This document shows positions 32,265 through 44,756 of a DNA stretch of 64,000 nucleotides, piece after piece. Each line of letters opens with the position of its first letter. Positions within the stretch are counted from its first letter, which is position 1. The stretch comes from Siphonodentalium dalli (Eukaryota; Mollusca; Scaphopoda; Gadilida; Siphonodentaliidae), in the NCBI GenBank assembly GCA_032622095.1, contig CP136061.1, positions 235,927,815-235,991,814 on the forward strand, written 5' to 3'. The notes beneath the pieces are model-generated. The model saw nothing but the letters and a program-made list of their open reading frames with translations. It was not told where the DNA came from and searched no databases. A program made the position numbers and the translations under genes.

Positions 32265-35243
32265 GGGTCCTACTAAAACCCGACCGCACCCGACCGCACC
32301 CGACCGGACCGCCCCCATGGGTCCGAGCGAGATGGGGTTTGCACTATCGTGTAGAATGGACCCGAATGTACCAAAGTTCCAATCCCCAAGTAGATAGCTC
32401 GAGCGGACGCGGCACTGTTAACCCCTAACTTGCGGCCGTTTCCGCCAGGTAAGGGAAATCCAAAAAGGCGCCGAACGCACCTCCCCTGACTGCCTGACCA
32501 CGGAAATGGACATTATATCATGAAGTGAATAACCATATGCATCCATGGGCGATCGGACAAGTCGCTAGCTGCAGCGGAAGTGAATAAATTAATCCATACG
32601 CTGCTGCCGAATTCGCTATAAATGTACGCAAAAACGCCGAAATTAACACCCGCCGACCGGACCGCCCCTAGGGGTCCGAGCGAGATAGGGGTTGTACTAT
32701 CGTGTAGAATGGACCAGAATGTACCAAAGTTCGTATCCTCATGTCGATAGCTCGAGCAGACACGGCACTGTTAACCCCTGACTTGCGGCCGTTTCCGCCA
32801 GGTACGGGAAATCCAGAAAGGCGCCGACCGCACCTCCCTGGCTGCCTGACAACTGAAATGAACATTATTTCATGAAGTGAATAACCATATGCATCCATGG
32901 GCGATCGGACAAGACGCTAGCCGCAGCGGAAGTGAAAAAATAAACCCATACGCTGCTGCCGAATTCGCTATAAATGTACGCAAAAACGCCGAAATTAACA
33001 CCCATGCACCGACCGGACCGCCCCTAGGGGTCCGAGCGAGATATGGTCTATACTATCGTGTAGAATGGACCCGAATGTACCAAAGTTCGTATCCTCATGT
33101 CGATAGCTCGAACAGACACGGCACTGTTAACCCCTGACTTGCGGCCGTTTCCGCCAGGTAAGGGAAATCCAAAAAGGCGCCGACCGCACCTCCCCTGACT
33201 GCCTGACCACGGAAATTATATCATGAAGTGAATACTCATATGCATCCATGGGCGATCGGACAAGTCGCTAGCTGCAGTGGAAGTGAATAAATTAACCCAT
33301 ACGCTGCTGCCGAATTCGCTATAAATGTACGCAAAAACACCGAAATTAACACCCGCCGACCGGACCGCCCCTAGGGGTCCGAGCGAGATGGGGTTTGCAC
33401 TATCGTGTAGAATGGACCCGAATGTACCAAAGTTCCAATCCCCAAGTCGATAGCGGACACGGCACTGTTAACCCCAACTGCAATGTGACACTTTTCAACA
33501 ATCTATTTAAGTGAGAAATCTTTAGTACAGGAAAGTTTTCGTGTGAATTGTGCCTGGGAAGCGTGTCCGTTTGTGTGGGGGGGGGGGGGGGTCCAGATTA
33601 ATATTTTTCGCACAGACAACAGCTATCTACAACATAAAGGTGTGAAAGGATAAACGAGCAAAGTATTTCCTGTTCATCCAAGATTGACGTTGAAAATTGT
33701 CAACATTCGGACCATTAACCTGGATTTCGTTTCCATTGTTTAACGGAAATTACTTTTGGAGCTATATTGATTCACCCAATCTCAGAAATCGAAAAATAAT
33801 GATAATGCGCGATAAGCAGGTGTACGAGATCATCGAGGAAATTACCGAGAGAAATATCAATGTTTCGGAGGATATCCCACAGGTCCCTGGCACAATACAC
33901 CCAAACTACTCAAAGACATATATGTATTTGGGTGGTTGGGGTCTATTGTGCCAGGAACCTGTGGGATATCACGCGAGAAAATATGCATTCTTATCATGGT
34001 AAAACCTGCTTCCATGTGCTAACTTTGAACATATCTCAACATAAGTGTTTCTATGTTTGTGAAACACCATGCTTCTCGTGCATTATAATTTCTCGATTTT
34101 GTCATTATACATTTGCCTCTGTTTGCGTTTGAACATATCACTGACACTTCGGCTCAAAGTGTTGTAATCAACTTCAATTTTAATAGCCAACAAACATTAT
34201 GTTAGATATAGATACATGTAGGCAAAGAATCAGTTTCAAGTTTCCTTCCAACAGTCATGTTTTTCATCTAAAATAAATTACACACACACTGTATAACTCC
34301 GGCCTATAGATGTTGTGTTTAATTTTATTCATTGCGCTTGCAACATTTCAGATATATCCAGAGATATTAAAAAGATAAGATGGCCACTTGAGACCATGAT
34401 TTTTCAACAAAATTCGGAAAGATTTAACATTAAAGTGTGCATACGTGCATTCATCTATAGTGATGAAATGGTTAAAAACCCACGAGGACTGTAGGTGGCT
34501 TGTTTCTCACCAACACGCGTTCAAATTCGATAGCTATCTTATAGATGGCATCTCAATCATGTCTGTAACATTTCATATTGCTTTGCTCATATATAGTTTC
34601 AGGCTGGGTTTTAACAGGAATGTACATGGCAGTGTCATATATATATGTGAATAATGTGCTCAGTGATGAAAACAAAACGCAGTCAGTATATGAAAGAATT
34701 TTATTTCGTGATAATGTATCCGATCAAATTACAAAACAAGATAACATACAATCTGAATAAATTAACGGTAATATAACGCATGTATATATGAGCACAGTAA
34801 AATACACGATAGTGAAAACCCCATCTCGCTCGGACCCCTGGGGGCGGTCCGGTCGGCGGGTGTTAATTTCGGCGTTTTTGCGTACATTTATAGCGAATTC
34901 GCAGCAGCGTATGGGTTAATTTATTCACTTCCGCTGCAGCTAGCGACTTGTCCGATCGCCCATGAATGCATGTGGGTATTCACTTCATGATATAATGTCC
35001 ATTTCCGTGGTCAGGCAGTCAGGGGAGGTGCCGTCGGTGCCTTTTTGGATTTCCCGCACCTGGCGGAAACGGCCGCCAGTCAGGGGTTAACAGTGCCGTG
35101 TCCGCTCGAGCTATCGACTTGGGGATTGGAACTTTGGAACATTCGGGTCCATTCTACGCGATAGTGCAAACCCCATCTCGCTCGGACCCCTGGGGGCGGT
35201 CCGATCGGGTGCGGTCGGGTGCGGTCGGGTTTTAGTCGGACCG
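32265..35243. mobile_element. 2979-bp transposon with tandem-array inverted ends, 8-bp target duplication
   Basis: Identical 8-mers AGCACAAA flank it (32257-32264, 35244-35251). The ends pair: ACTAAAACCCGACCGCACCC on the left and its complement on the right, followed by a heptamer-like CCGCACCCGA run. The left flank then holds about 3.3 tandem units of a roughly 350-bp GC-rich repeat; CGACCGGACC starts units at 32301, 32654, 33010 and 33358. The right flank holds about 1.25 units of the same repeat inverted (34800-35243). The centre (33480-34800) is unrelated AT-rich DNA with a hairpin at 33871-33970. An 8-bp duplication fits hAT, P or Merlin types, but the ends (GGTCC) match none cleanly. 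No transposase. Confidence 0.8.
33871..33970. repeat. 100-bp hairpin
   Basis: Arms 33871-33897 (GATATCCCACAGGTCCCTGG...) and 33944-33970 pair over 27 bp with one mismatch. The loop has further pairing (ACCCAAA with TTTGGGT). It could fold into a miRNA-like or hpRNA-like precursor, or be a tiny foldback insertion. Expression cannot be judged from sequence. Confidence 0.7.
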
Positions 35244-35251
35244 AGCACAAA

Positions 35252-36139
35252 CTCATATTTTTTTCGCTCGTTGTGAATAGAATAAATGATTTACAAGCCA
35301 TTATCAATAACATGATTGGGTTGTTTCGCACCATCAGTGAATCAAATGGCTTTAAATAGTTAATAAGTAAGGAACTATAGTGTGTCTCCCATGTCCCATC
35401 ACCCAATATTTGGGACACACTAGTAAAGTTGTATGCATGAGTTCGATAAATTTAAAAGGACTCTGCGATCTTTCAATCGGAAATTATAGTTTCCTTTTTT
35501 CGGCTTTGGACTTTAGGAATATTCCATCATATCAATCTTTTAGGCGGAAACACCGATAGCTTGTGGCTTGTGGGACATAAGTTGCCTATATATAATGAGG
35601 TATAACTAACATTTGCCGAAAGAGTTATTTATTTTTGCTCTTGGGCATTTTGATGAATTACACTAACTTCGAGGTGGAATTAATCAATACAAAATGGCGG
35701 CCTTTGCCAACAATATAATTTTTGACCCTTGAGTTATGAATAAATTTGTCTATTTTAGGTAAGTTCAATCCATGTTTAAATTGGGCTGAAAAAAGTCTAT
35801 TAGAATATCTTATATTCGCATACGTATATACCATAGGGAGAGCCGGCGCTATAAGCTGATAATGTGCTGGTTTATGGGAGAACAGGTTGATATCTTGGTT
35901 CACCAGGGTTTTGCATGGGTAATATACACCGGTAAGTGAACCGCGTGAGTTATATTAGAGCAGCGGGATCAATGTTATTGTAGCCCGGTCGGATCCGAGA
36001 ACAAATCGCTTCCTGTTTCACGTTGACGCACAACCGAAAATCAATTTGACACCGAAAATAAAATACTTTACAAATCGTACAAAAAAAACCGCTATCATAT
36101 TGAGCTGAGTTATATTTCACCTCACTGAGGCTATCTGGT
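35252..36139. other. Unannotated stretch
   Basis: About 890 bp of AT-rich sequence. It contains a short relative of the 9.8-10.1 kb repeat (TTTGCATGGGTAATATACAC, about 35911) and no gene. Confidence 0.35.
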
Positions 36140-37944
36140 GGTTACACTGGTGTAAATAAGGTTCCGAGTGACATCTGGCGGATGCGGGAGGAATATATAG
36201 GAGAGAATAAAATAGACACTGGGCCCTGATTGGTCAATAGCCTTGTGTGCTTTTCACATAAAAAAATCGTCACACCTCTTCCCTATGATTTCCCATAGGT
36301 AAAATAACCATTGGCACAGGAATTAACCCTTTGTAGTGAAGTTTGAATTTTTTGGTGTGGTCTAAAATATGACTGTATTTTTTTATGCGGTTCTGACACT
36401 AGTTACGAAAACATAAGATTTAAAGGCGAATTCCCTGCTAGACAGACATGATTTTTTTGTGTAAAAAGTTTCCCAAAATGTCAATTTTTCAGATTTAAAG
36501 AAAATTTTGGACCCAACATTTATATTGCCAACACTATACGCTAAAACGTTAGCACTGAGGCCTATGGAAAACATTTACACCAGTGTAACCTAAAGGGAAA
36601 AAATAGCTTTTTATCATTTTTGATTCCTGGGAGTCACTTTAAAGCATTTTAATGCATTTTACAGAGCCTGGTCTTTCAGTCCAATGAATATCTCATGCTT
36701 GATGTGGCTATTCTTGCTGCTGATGCCTTCTTTCACTTACATCAGCCAAAAAAATAGTAAGATTTTTCATAAAAAATGCCAATTTTTCAAGGTATTTTCA
36801 AAAAATTTCAAGGTGGTAATAGTCACATGATAATGCAAATGACCCATAACATGGGCATGTCAACGACACATATATCAATTGTTATAAGAACCTAATTTAA
36901 CAAGTATTTTGGATTTTATAGCCAGTGATATACAGATATATATCATAAAAGTGTGTCATTTCCACTGGTGGGTATGGTCATTTGAAGGTTAATAGCACTA
37001 AAACTTGGACACATTTAAGAAAATGCTCCAGCAATTCAAAGAGAGCATATCTTTATTCAACTAATTCAATATACACCCACATCCAGTTATCTTGGATCAC
37101 CCTTGCAGACCTGAAAATGTCATATTTTATTCTTCAATGTGCTGATAAAGTCATGCGCTTGATGCTCAGCTGATCAGATCTGGACTCAATGACCTCACAT
37201 CACCAGAAGTTCTCTCATGGAAAGAATATTGAACAGTCTTCCATAGCTGATCCAAGTTTGCAACACCAGACCCCTAAAACTGAGTGAAAATGGGGCCTGA
37301 ACATGACTGGTGGTGGAAAATTGTGCTTTTTTGATGAATAATTTGTTAAAGGGGGGTGGGGTTAAATTGTGTGTGATAAATAAAGAACCACAGAAGTGAT
37401 ATTGTTTTTGAACACATTTTTTCGATTGATGGGCAATTCTGAAGAATTGTAGGGAGTTACAATTATTCCACGAAAAAGCGGGCTATCGCTTTAGGTTACA
37501 CTGGTGTAAATAAGGTTCCGAGTGACATCTGGCGGATGCGGGAGGAATATATAGGAGAGAATAAAATAGACACTGGGCCCTGATTGGTCAATAGCCTTGT
37601 GTGCTTTTCACATAAAAAAATCGTCACACCTCTTCCCTATGATTTCCCATAGGTAAAATAACCATTGGCACAGGAATTAACCCTTTGTAGTGAAGTTTGA
37701 ATTTTTTGGTGTGGTCTAAAATATGACTGTATTTTTTTATGCGGTTCTGACACTAGTTACGAAAACATAAGATTTAAAGGCGAATTCCCTGCTAGACAGA
37801 CATGATTTTTTTGTGTAAAAAGTTTCCCAAAATGTCAATTTTTCAGATTTAAAGAAAATTTTGGACCCAACATTTATATTGCCAACACTATACGCTAAAA
37901 CGTTAGCACTGAGGCCTATGGAAAACATTTACACCAGTGTAACC
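36140..37944. mobile_element. Composite or TRIM-like element: 903 bp between identical 451-bp repeats
   Basis: 36140-36590 and 37494-37944 are direct repeats that I find identical base for base. Each starts GGTTACACTGGTGTAAA and ends with its complement, TTTACACCAGTGTAACC. The outer flanks share TGGT (36136-36139, 37945-37948), compatible with a 4-bp target duplication of the whole unit. The inner flanks differ (TAAAGGG, CGCTTTA). The 903-bp interior has no ORF of note, no clear primer-binding site and no polypurine tract next to the right repeat. Either a terminal-repeat retrotransposon in miniature with non-TG..CA ends, or a pair of MITEs moved as one unit. Confidence 0.75.
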
Positions 37945-38996
37945 TGGTGGCGGATTTAGAAACAATAGGTAGGAAACTTAGAGGCCGTTGTACAGATGTA
38001 TATTTAACCTCCAACGGAAGAGAATCGAGTAGTACACGACAATGTAGGAATATCTATGAATGTTTTAGTACAGTGAAAACACAGAGAAAACTGACCTCCA
38101 AAGACGCATTGTCATGGTACACAAAGAAAAGGTTCGAATTACGAGTCATGTAAAATATATCGGAACTTGAAGAAGGACATATCGCCTAGCCCAATACGGA
38201 GAAATGTTATCGGGGACTTTATCTTAAATTTTTAATCAGGCTAAAATTTATGAAAATCTGTATCTATAGTTTTCAGATATCTTGTGGGTAATATGTCACA
38301 AATTGATAGGCCAGGCAAAAAATGGACATAGGTATCGCCTCGAGAGGGAAATTATGAGACCTACATTTTTTATTAGCATAGACATATAACTTTCGGAATC
38401 GGTATGCTGGATTTGTCAGATAGACGGACATTTTCTCACCTCGTGGTTGTCCTGGGGCACACGACGAAAAAGACAGTATTTATTTAAATAAAGCCGACAT
38501 AGTCAATATTGTATATTCACACATTTCGAGAAGAGGTATTCGTCCCATTTTGATACACACAGAGAATGGCCCGGTGACCAGAGTAAGTTATTACATGTAA
38601 GCATTGAATATCGGAATGAGAGTCATTGCGTCATGTTACGTGAAATAATTCATATTTCATATGGTGAGAAACATGACGATTTACGGAAAGCGTTGTATTT
38701 CTTGATTGTTTATTGCAAAGTCGTCAATTAAGGCGAAACATGCTATAACATATATACAATATTTACAATATTTACAATAGGTCACAAAAAAACAATTGTT
38801 ACACAATCATACATATATTAATATATAATATAATAAATGTATAGATATATCGTAATATGTATTATAATATCTTATATATATTATATTATAATTTAATCCT
38901 TTATAATATCATTATCATAATATTTTGCCTGAAATAATTATTCACGGATATAAATAATGCACTTAATCACACGTTTTTCAATTTGGAATAATCGGC
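37945..38996. other. Unannotated stretch and LINE 3' region
   Basis: No gene. From about 38740 to 38996 the DNA is extremely AT-rich (TATATTATATTATAATTTAA and similar). It follows the LINE stop codon on the minus strand, so it is the likely 3' UTR and tail of that LINE. The end point is not definable by eye. Confidence 0.4.
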
Positions 38997-41900
38997 TCAG
39001 TCATATTTTAATTTTCTTGATGCCAATTTGATAAAAATACTAACTTTTTTCAGTAATAGTTGATTTTCCAAAGATAATAGTCTTTCGAATTTTTCTTTCG
39101 TGGGATTCTCCCAGTAATATTTCGGGATATAGTCTGCTCGAATTATCTGTAGTTCTTTGCAAATAATAATAAAATGGTATTCATCACCCGTGCCATCACC
39201 GCAAATATCACAGGTTTTGTCACCATTATCCACAGATTTAGATTTCCATCTTGTATATTCGACAGGCAGTTTTATATTTGCGGTTCTAAATTTTAGCAAA
39301 ATGTTTGCTAAGTGAGCCGGTAAGAAACTTAGATAGCGACCCATGCCCGGCCTCGTTTTAATACTCATATAAAAACGTGCTCTAGATGAGTTTGCATTCT
39401 GCATTTCAGTAAATAGTTCTGTTGTGTGTCGCTCAATAAGCTCTGATTTTATATTTCTAATTTCAGCCTTTGTTAAACCTGACTGATTTGTCCATGCTCT
39501 TTCTATGTTAAGTTCTTTCAGTGTTTTAGAAATAAAAAATAGCCATGGGCTATTGAAGGAGCCATCAGAATTGTGATCCAATTCTTTAACAAGAATATAT
39601 ATATTTTTTGCAAGTTCTGAGCCATCGTGTGATAGTAGTTTGGACCAGTAAGATAGTGCTCTGCACTTTATCTCAATGGACAGAGGGTGTCTGCCAAATT
39701 CACCGTAAACCATATAATTTGGTGTACTTGTTTTCAGATATCCTATAATTTTGCAGTATTTAAGATGAAGCGATTCAATAATTTCAGTTCTTTCGTGACA
39801 CCAAATTTCACTCCCATATAATAGGATGGGTACTATCATGCAGTCAAATAGTTTTAACATAATATCGATTGGAAGCTTGAGAGATCTCACTTTGTTTAGT
39901 AATCCATACATTGCTCTTGTGCCAATTGTAACTATTTTTTTCAAATTTTGGCAAAATCTTCCATTGTAAAAAAAGGTTACTCCCAAATATACAAATTCTT
40001 TAACTGTCTCGAGTTCTTGACCTCGATATCTGAACGTTGGAATTGGTTTGGGTAACTTATTACTAAATATTATGACTTTAGTTTTTTTTGTATTCACTTG
40101 TAACTTCCAAGCATCTGCATAATCTGCAAATGCTTGGAGAGAACGGTGCATATTTTCTTCTGTATCAGACATTAATACTGTGTCATCTGCATAAAGAATA
40201 CAAAACAATTTTATGTAACATCCCACATTATCAATATATAGTTCATCTAAATAACTCAAATTTTGTATTGCACAATCATTCATAAAATCTTGGATGTCGT
40301 TAATGTACAAGGAAAATAAAAAAGGTGACATTATTTCCCCTTGAAAAAGTCCCACATTACTAACAAAAAAGTCTGAAATGTTGTGACTGTCTTTTACACA
40401 TGTTTTTATCTTACCGTACATATTTCTAATGACATTAAGTATTTTTCCGTTGATATTGCATTGGGCTAATTTCAGCCATATTGCATCCCTCCATATGGTA
40501 TCAAAAGCTTTTCTAAAATCAATAAATGTGCAATATAATTTTTTCCCACTTTTTAGGTATAGGTTGATTACACTGTGTAAAACAAATATGTTATCTACGG
40601 TTGAGTGGGATTTTCTAAATCCCGTCTGATTTTTTAAAATTAGTTCATGATCATCTGAAAAAGAAACCATTCTATTGTTTAGAATGGCTGTAAATACTTT
40701 AGAAAGACAGCTTAAAAGTGTAATTCCCCGATATGAATCCGGCATAGTTCGGTCACCAGACTTTTTATATATAGGTTTTATCATCCCGACGGCCCATTCC
40801 CGGGGGTAGTTTCCAGATTCCAAGATTAAATTGAAAAGTAAGGAATAAATGGGCATCATTTTCTCAACAGAAGCCTTTAGATATTCATTTAAAAGCCCGT
40901 CGTGACCAGCGGCTTTACTGTTTTTCAAATTGAAAATTAGAGATTTAATTTCTTCTTCGGTTATAGCGTTATTTAGATAACTGTCATGGAGCGACGACTC
41001 ATTTAATTCATCTATATAATTACCTAGATTATCAGATTCGTCTGAGTCGTTTAAGCTTTTAAAATAATCAGAAAATATATCCAGATCTAAGTTCGTGGTG
41101 TTATTTTGAAATTTATTATTATTGGATAATTTATTTAGTTTATCCCAGAATGCTTTGCTGGAACTATTGCTGTAACTCTTCAGTTCAGAAATATCTGCAT
41201 CTCGCTGATGTTTTATTTTCGAATCCATAGTTTTTCTATAAAGAGTTCCAGCGTTTTTCATATGTTGTTTGTTTGATAATGATTTTGCTCTATTATATAG
41301 TCGTTTTGCCTTGTGAAAAGCTTGTCTCTTTGACTTACATTCATCATCAAACCAAGTTTGATTTGGTGGTTTATGTATTGTTTTCCTGTGATTTGGATTG
41401 TAAGTTCCAAATGTGTTTTTTGCGGAATCCAATAAAATACACGTTACATCCTCGCATATTTCATCCACTATGGATTGATTACACGCAGACCCAGTTTCAG
41501 GTCGCCATTGTTCTAATTTTTCAATTACTTGATTAATTTTATTGTGATCAAGATTCACAGCGAAATCATTTCTCTTGTCAGGATCCCATTTTTTTATTTT
41601 ACGATTTGTTTCGGGATCCACATTTGTAGTTATGAGAGGACCATGGGCTCCCACATCGTGACGAGCGTCAAATTTCAATTCTAAATGGAGTGCGTTGTGT
41701 ATATCTGAATATAGGGGAGAAAACTCGTTCACCCGAAAATTCTCTATTGTTCGCAATAGATTAATATTGCCCAAAGCGTAATCAATTACACTCTTATCGG
41801 ATGACGTAAGTTTACCATGGCCATTATCTTCCCCAAATCGTCCGTTAACAATAAATATAGATGTCGATTCACAGAACTTAATCAATTTATACCCGTAGCT

Positions 41901-42198
41901 GTTACTTTTCCCCTTATCCTCGGAGCAGCGTTTATTTATGGGAATACAATTTGATTGAGATTCGAGGTGTATATAGTCAAAAAGTGATTGAGTATTCGTG
42001 GCGTCCGTAATGTGTTGTAAATCAGTGAAGTTAATTGAATTGTTAAGTTCGCACATGTTGTTTGAGCGAGCGTTCATATCTCCGCAAATCAGAAGCAGCT
42101 CGTCATCGCGACGCAAACGGCGTATATCAGTTTCTAACTCAATTGGCCAATCGTCGTTACAATACCTTGTGTTTGTCGGTGGAATATACTTTAAACCT
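38997..42198 (-). CDS. LINE (CR1/Jockey group) ORF2: partial endonuclease + reverse transcriptase
   Basis: Non-LTR retrotransposon protein, open over 1039 codons from 42116 and, in the same frame, back to 42195 (GLKYIPPTNTRYCNDDW), where a TAA closes it. The sequence starts inside the APE-type endonuclease. GDMNAR (residues 12-17 of the 42116 frame), VIDYALGN and SDIHNAL (about 135) are seen, but the N-terminal catalytic part is missing. The reverse transcriptase has FIDFRKAFDTIW (about 530), GLFQGEIMSPFLF and YADD at about 641-644. The C-terminus has CDICG-x5-DEYHF-x3-C (about 966-983), a zinc-knuckle-like motif common in these LINEs. It ends at TGA 38997. The 5' truncation is typical of LINE insertion; the long open frame says it is recent. 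It cannot be autonomous as it stands. Confidence 0.9.
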
Positions 42199-42289
42199 TA
42201 CATTATTACATTATTTTATACTGCGGGAAACTACTGTCAATTAGCTACATTTTATAACATTTATCGCATTGTTGTTTCTCAAAGGCAGA

Positions 42290-42316
42290 ACACCCCCCCC
42301 CCCCCCCCCCCCCCCT
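42290..42316. repeat. Poly-C run
   Basis: An uninterrupted C run of about 24 bases just upstream of the LINE. Its length may be unreliable in the assembly. Confidence 0.8.
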
Positions 42317-42407
42317 CAAGCTAATAGTCGCCAGGCTGTGGAATACAAAACGCTCGGTTACTACACAAATGGCGTAAATAACACAACGGCCACTGCTAAG
42401 TAATTGT

Positions 42408-42872
42408 TTAAAGGTACTCAATCCGTAAAGAGGGTCCCCATCTCAACAGATTCCAACAACAACAATCCGATCAGAGGGTCCTATATTACTATTTCTTTGG
42501 CTTTGGGGGTAAAAAATATTTGATTCGAGTCGAGGAACCCATCAAACAAAGCTCAGAGTTATTAGATATTGATTTTTGAAATTTGTTATGTTCTCGAGAT
42601 GAGTACTAATAACTGCCGTAATCTGCTCCAAATCTATTCAAACAGACAAGGATGGATAACTCTAAAAATCAAGTGGTAATTTTAACGCAATTTTGACTGA
42701 GTTCTGGGCCAGATAGTATTCCCGATAATGAAAAATAATAGATTTCAAAAATCGATATCTAACAAATCTGAGCTTTGATGGGTGACTTCCTCGACTCGAA
42801 TCAAATATTTTTGACCCCCGAAGCCATTGAAATAGTAATTGAGAGGAGTTTTATCGGATTGAGTACCTTTAA
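42408..42872. mobile_element. 465-bp TTAA-flanked MITE
   Basis: The ends are TTAAAGGTACTCAATCCG and its complement, 18 bp perfect. Inverted similarity extends nearly to the centre (AAATATTTGATTCGAGTCGA with its complement; TTGATTTTTGAAAT with its complement), interrupted by an extra 60 bp in the left arm. TTAA at both ends suggests a piggyBac- or Kolobok-type target. No ORF. Confidence 0.82.
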
Positions 42873-43059
42873 TATATAGGTCTCAATCTATACAGACTCG
42901 AACATGAAAGTAAGAATATTACAAAATGTTCCTCCTGACAACATTATTTAATCAATTTTAGATTTGTTTCCCCCAAAATATAATCTAATACACATTTTGT
43001 CATCTTCCCGGAAGGCAAAACATAAAATCGGTGTGTAGAAGAAGGCGCGATTACAGCAG

Positions 43060-43205
43060 AAAATGTATCGCACTTAATATTGCGATATTGAGCGCAGAAT
43101 ATTGCGATATTAAGCGCGCATTGTCGCAGTATTGAGAGCGACAGAAGTTCCCACAGGCTCGATAGTGTTATATTTATATTAGCTAAATATTGGGCTAAAA
43201 TGGAA
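43060..43205. repeat. Fragment of the Tc1/mariner-type MITE family
   Basis: Shares TTAATATTGCGATATTGAGC, ATTAAGCGCGC and (inverted) CTAATATAAATATAACACTA with the element at 22846-23318. No intact end is seen, so it is a partial copy in reverse orientation. Confidence 0.6.
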
Positions 43206-43239
43206 TCGGTGTATTCATGTGGACTTTAATTTCCAACTA

Positions 43240-43740
43240 TCTATACTATTAATAAAACTCAATTTTGTTTGTCTGTCTGTCCGGCTATGGGCGACCAAAC
43301 CGCTGGAGCATCGGAGCTGACGATTTGTACACATTGTACCCGAGGAGTGTGACGGGATAGGTGCCGTTGTCATCAGATGTCTTAAAATGGCGCTAATAAT
43401 TGTTTAACTAACTAATTAATTATATACCCAAAATGGTTGGAATCCGGTCGTTGAAATTGATTTCATACGATTTCATACGATTTCATACGATTTCATACGA
43501 TTTCATACGACTTAAATGGACACTAATTAACAATTTTAATTAAACAATTAATAAAATATACCCAAAATGGTTGGACACTGGTAGCTGGAAATTGGTATGC
43601 AAGGCTAATGTGCCGTTGTCATTATGGGGAGTATATATATGAGCAATAAAGGGTGCTCTTTATCGGCTTTGACGATATGTAGGACAATCGGTACCCAGGG
43701 GAGGTCACCTGATCAGGGGAATATCATGGGATATGCGCAT
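43240..43740 (+). mobile_element. Helitron-like segment with 10-bp tandem repeat
   Basis: It begins TCTATACTATTAATAAAACT followed by TTTGTTTGTCTGTCTGTC, a start commonly seen at the 5' end of Helitrons (TC... TATACTAATAAA). Inside are five copies of GATTTCATAC (about 43462-43509) and two units sharing GTGCCGTTGTCAT and CCCAAAATGGTTGGA. The 3' end (CTRR with hairpin) was not found. AATAAAGGGTGCTCTTTAT at about 43645 is a self-complementary variant of the dispersed 13-mer. Confidence 0.45.
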
Positions 43741-44629
43741 TCGACTCAGTTTTGAAGTACGCCGTAATTGCTTGAATAAGAGCGTTCTCACTTAAATATA
43801 TTATTCACGATTCATGTGAAATACGAATGAAGATGGTTGCAAATTTTACTTTAATGTTCGTTTGCCTCGTGAGCGGAAGAATACCATAGGAGGAAATTTA
43901 GTGTAAACTTGGACCGGACATCTAATTTTCATTTTTGTATGACTGGTAGGCGGAAGATTACCGTAGGAAATTCTTACTTATTTAGCGTCAAATTGGACCG
44001 GACATCTTTAACGGATAGTACGGTGGTCGGATAAACGACAAACTACGTTGACACTTACAATCGATTAGCGACAATATTCTTTTGTAGGTTTTCACATTTT
44101 ACTCCCCGTGTGAGCCCGGGGTAGAATATGCCTATACGGCCCCACTGCGAGGGGTAAGAATCCACCTCTGTGGCATCCTGTTTGTCGTGGGATGCATCCC
44201 TTGTGGCGTAGGAGTCCTGATAGTACTAGGGAGGCCATACCACGCGGGGCATCGACTTGCGGGTACGGCTAAGCTCATGGTCGACTTTGGTCCAACATCT
44301 CCTACAGACGTGTGGTTGAGTTGACCCGGCTCAATCGATCGGCTAGTCACGCGTCTCCACAAAGTTTCAGATTCAATTTGTGTTATCTGTTGTATTGTTC
44401 GTCTGATGTTTGAAGTACTGTTTTCTGTTTTTCACGTTTGATGTTTCTGGCCTCTCATGTCTATTTGGTGTTCGTCCTGATGAGTGTTGAATCCTGTATT
44501 GTTCACGCCTGTCTCATTGCATGGGTAGGTACCGGGAGGCTGCTACATGCAGTGTCTCAACGGGTCACACCGCTTCACATATGTACCAGTGTTTTGCCCG
44601 ACCATAATTCGAAGGTTAGTCCGCGGCGG

Positions 44630-44669
<40 letters not shown>

Positions 44670-44756
44670 TATATAACTCAAAACAAAACAAAAACACGAC
44701 ATGGATAGATTGATTACTCACTTAGTCTCAGTGATGCTGGGGTATTCCCCCAGTAC
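43741..44756. other. Flank and possible 5' UTR of the broken LINE
   Basis: 44100-44370 is unusually GC-rich for this window and lies directly upstream of the ORF1 relic in the same orientation, so it may be the LINE 5' UTR. A (TG)n microsatellite of about 30 bp lies at 44632-44661. No gene is called. Confidence 0.35.

Noticed and set aside
32153-33137. Repeated ORFs ending VEWTRMYQSSNPQVDSSS in several array units
   Set aside because: The frames are alike only because the 350-bp units are nearly identical; there is no start context, no domain, and ORFs exist on the opposite strand too.
36591-37493. Interior of the 451-bp-repeat element as a retrotransposon coding region
   Set aside because: No gag or pol motif and no ORF above background.
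36383-37928. Two identical 63-codon ORFs (minus strand)
   Set aside because: They fall inside the identical 451-bp repeats; no family resemblance and low-complexity composition.
44132-44362. 76-codon minus-strand ORF in a GC-rich block
   Set aside because: More likely the LINE 5' UTR read backwards; no domain.
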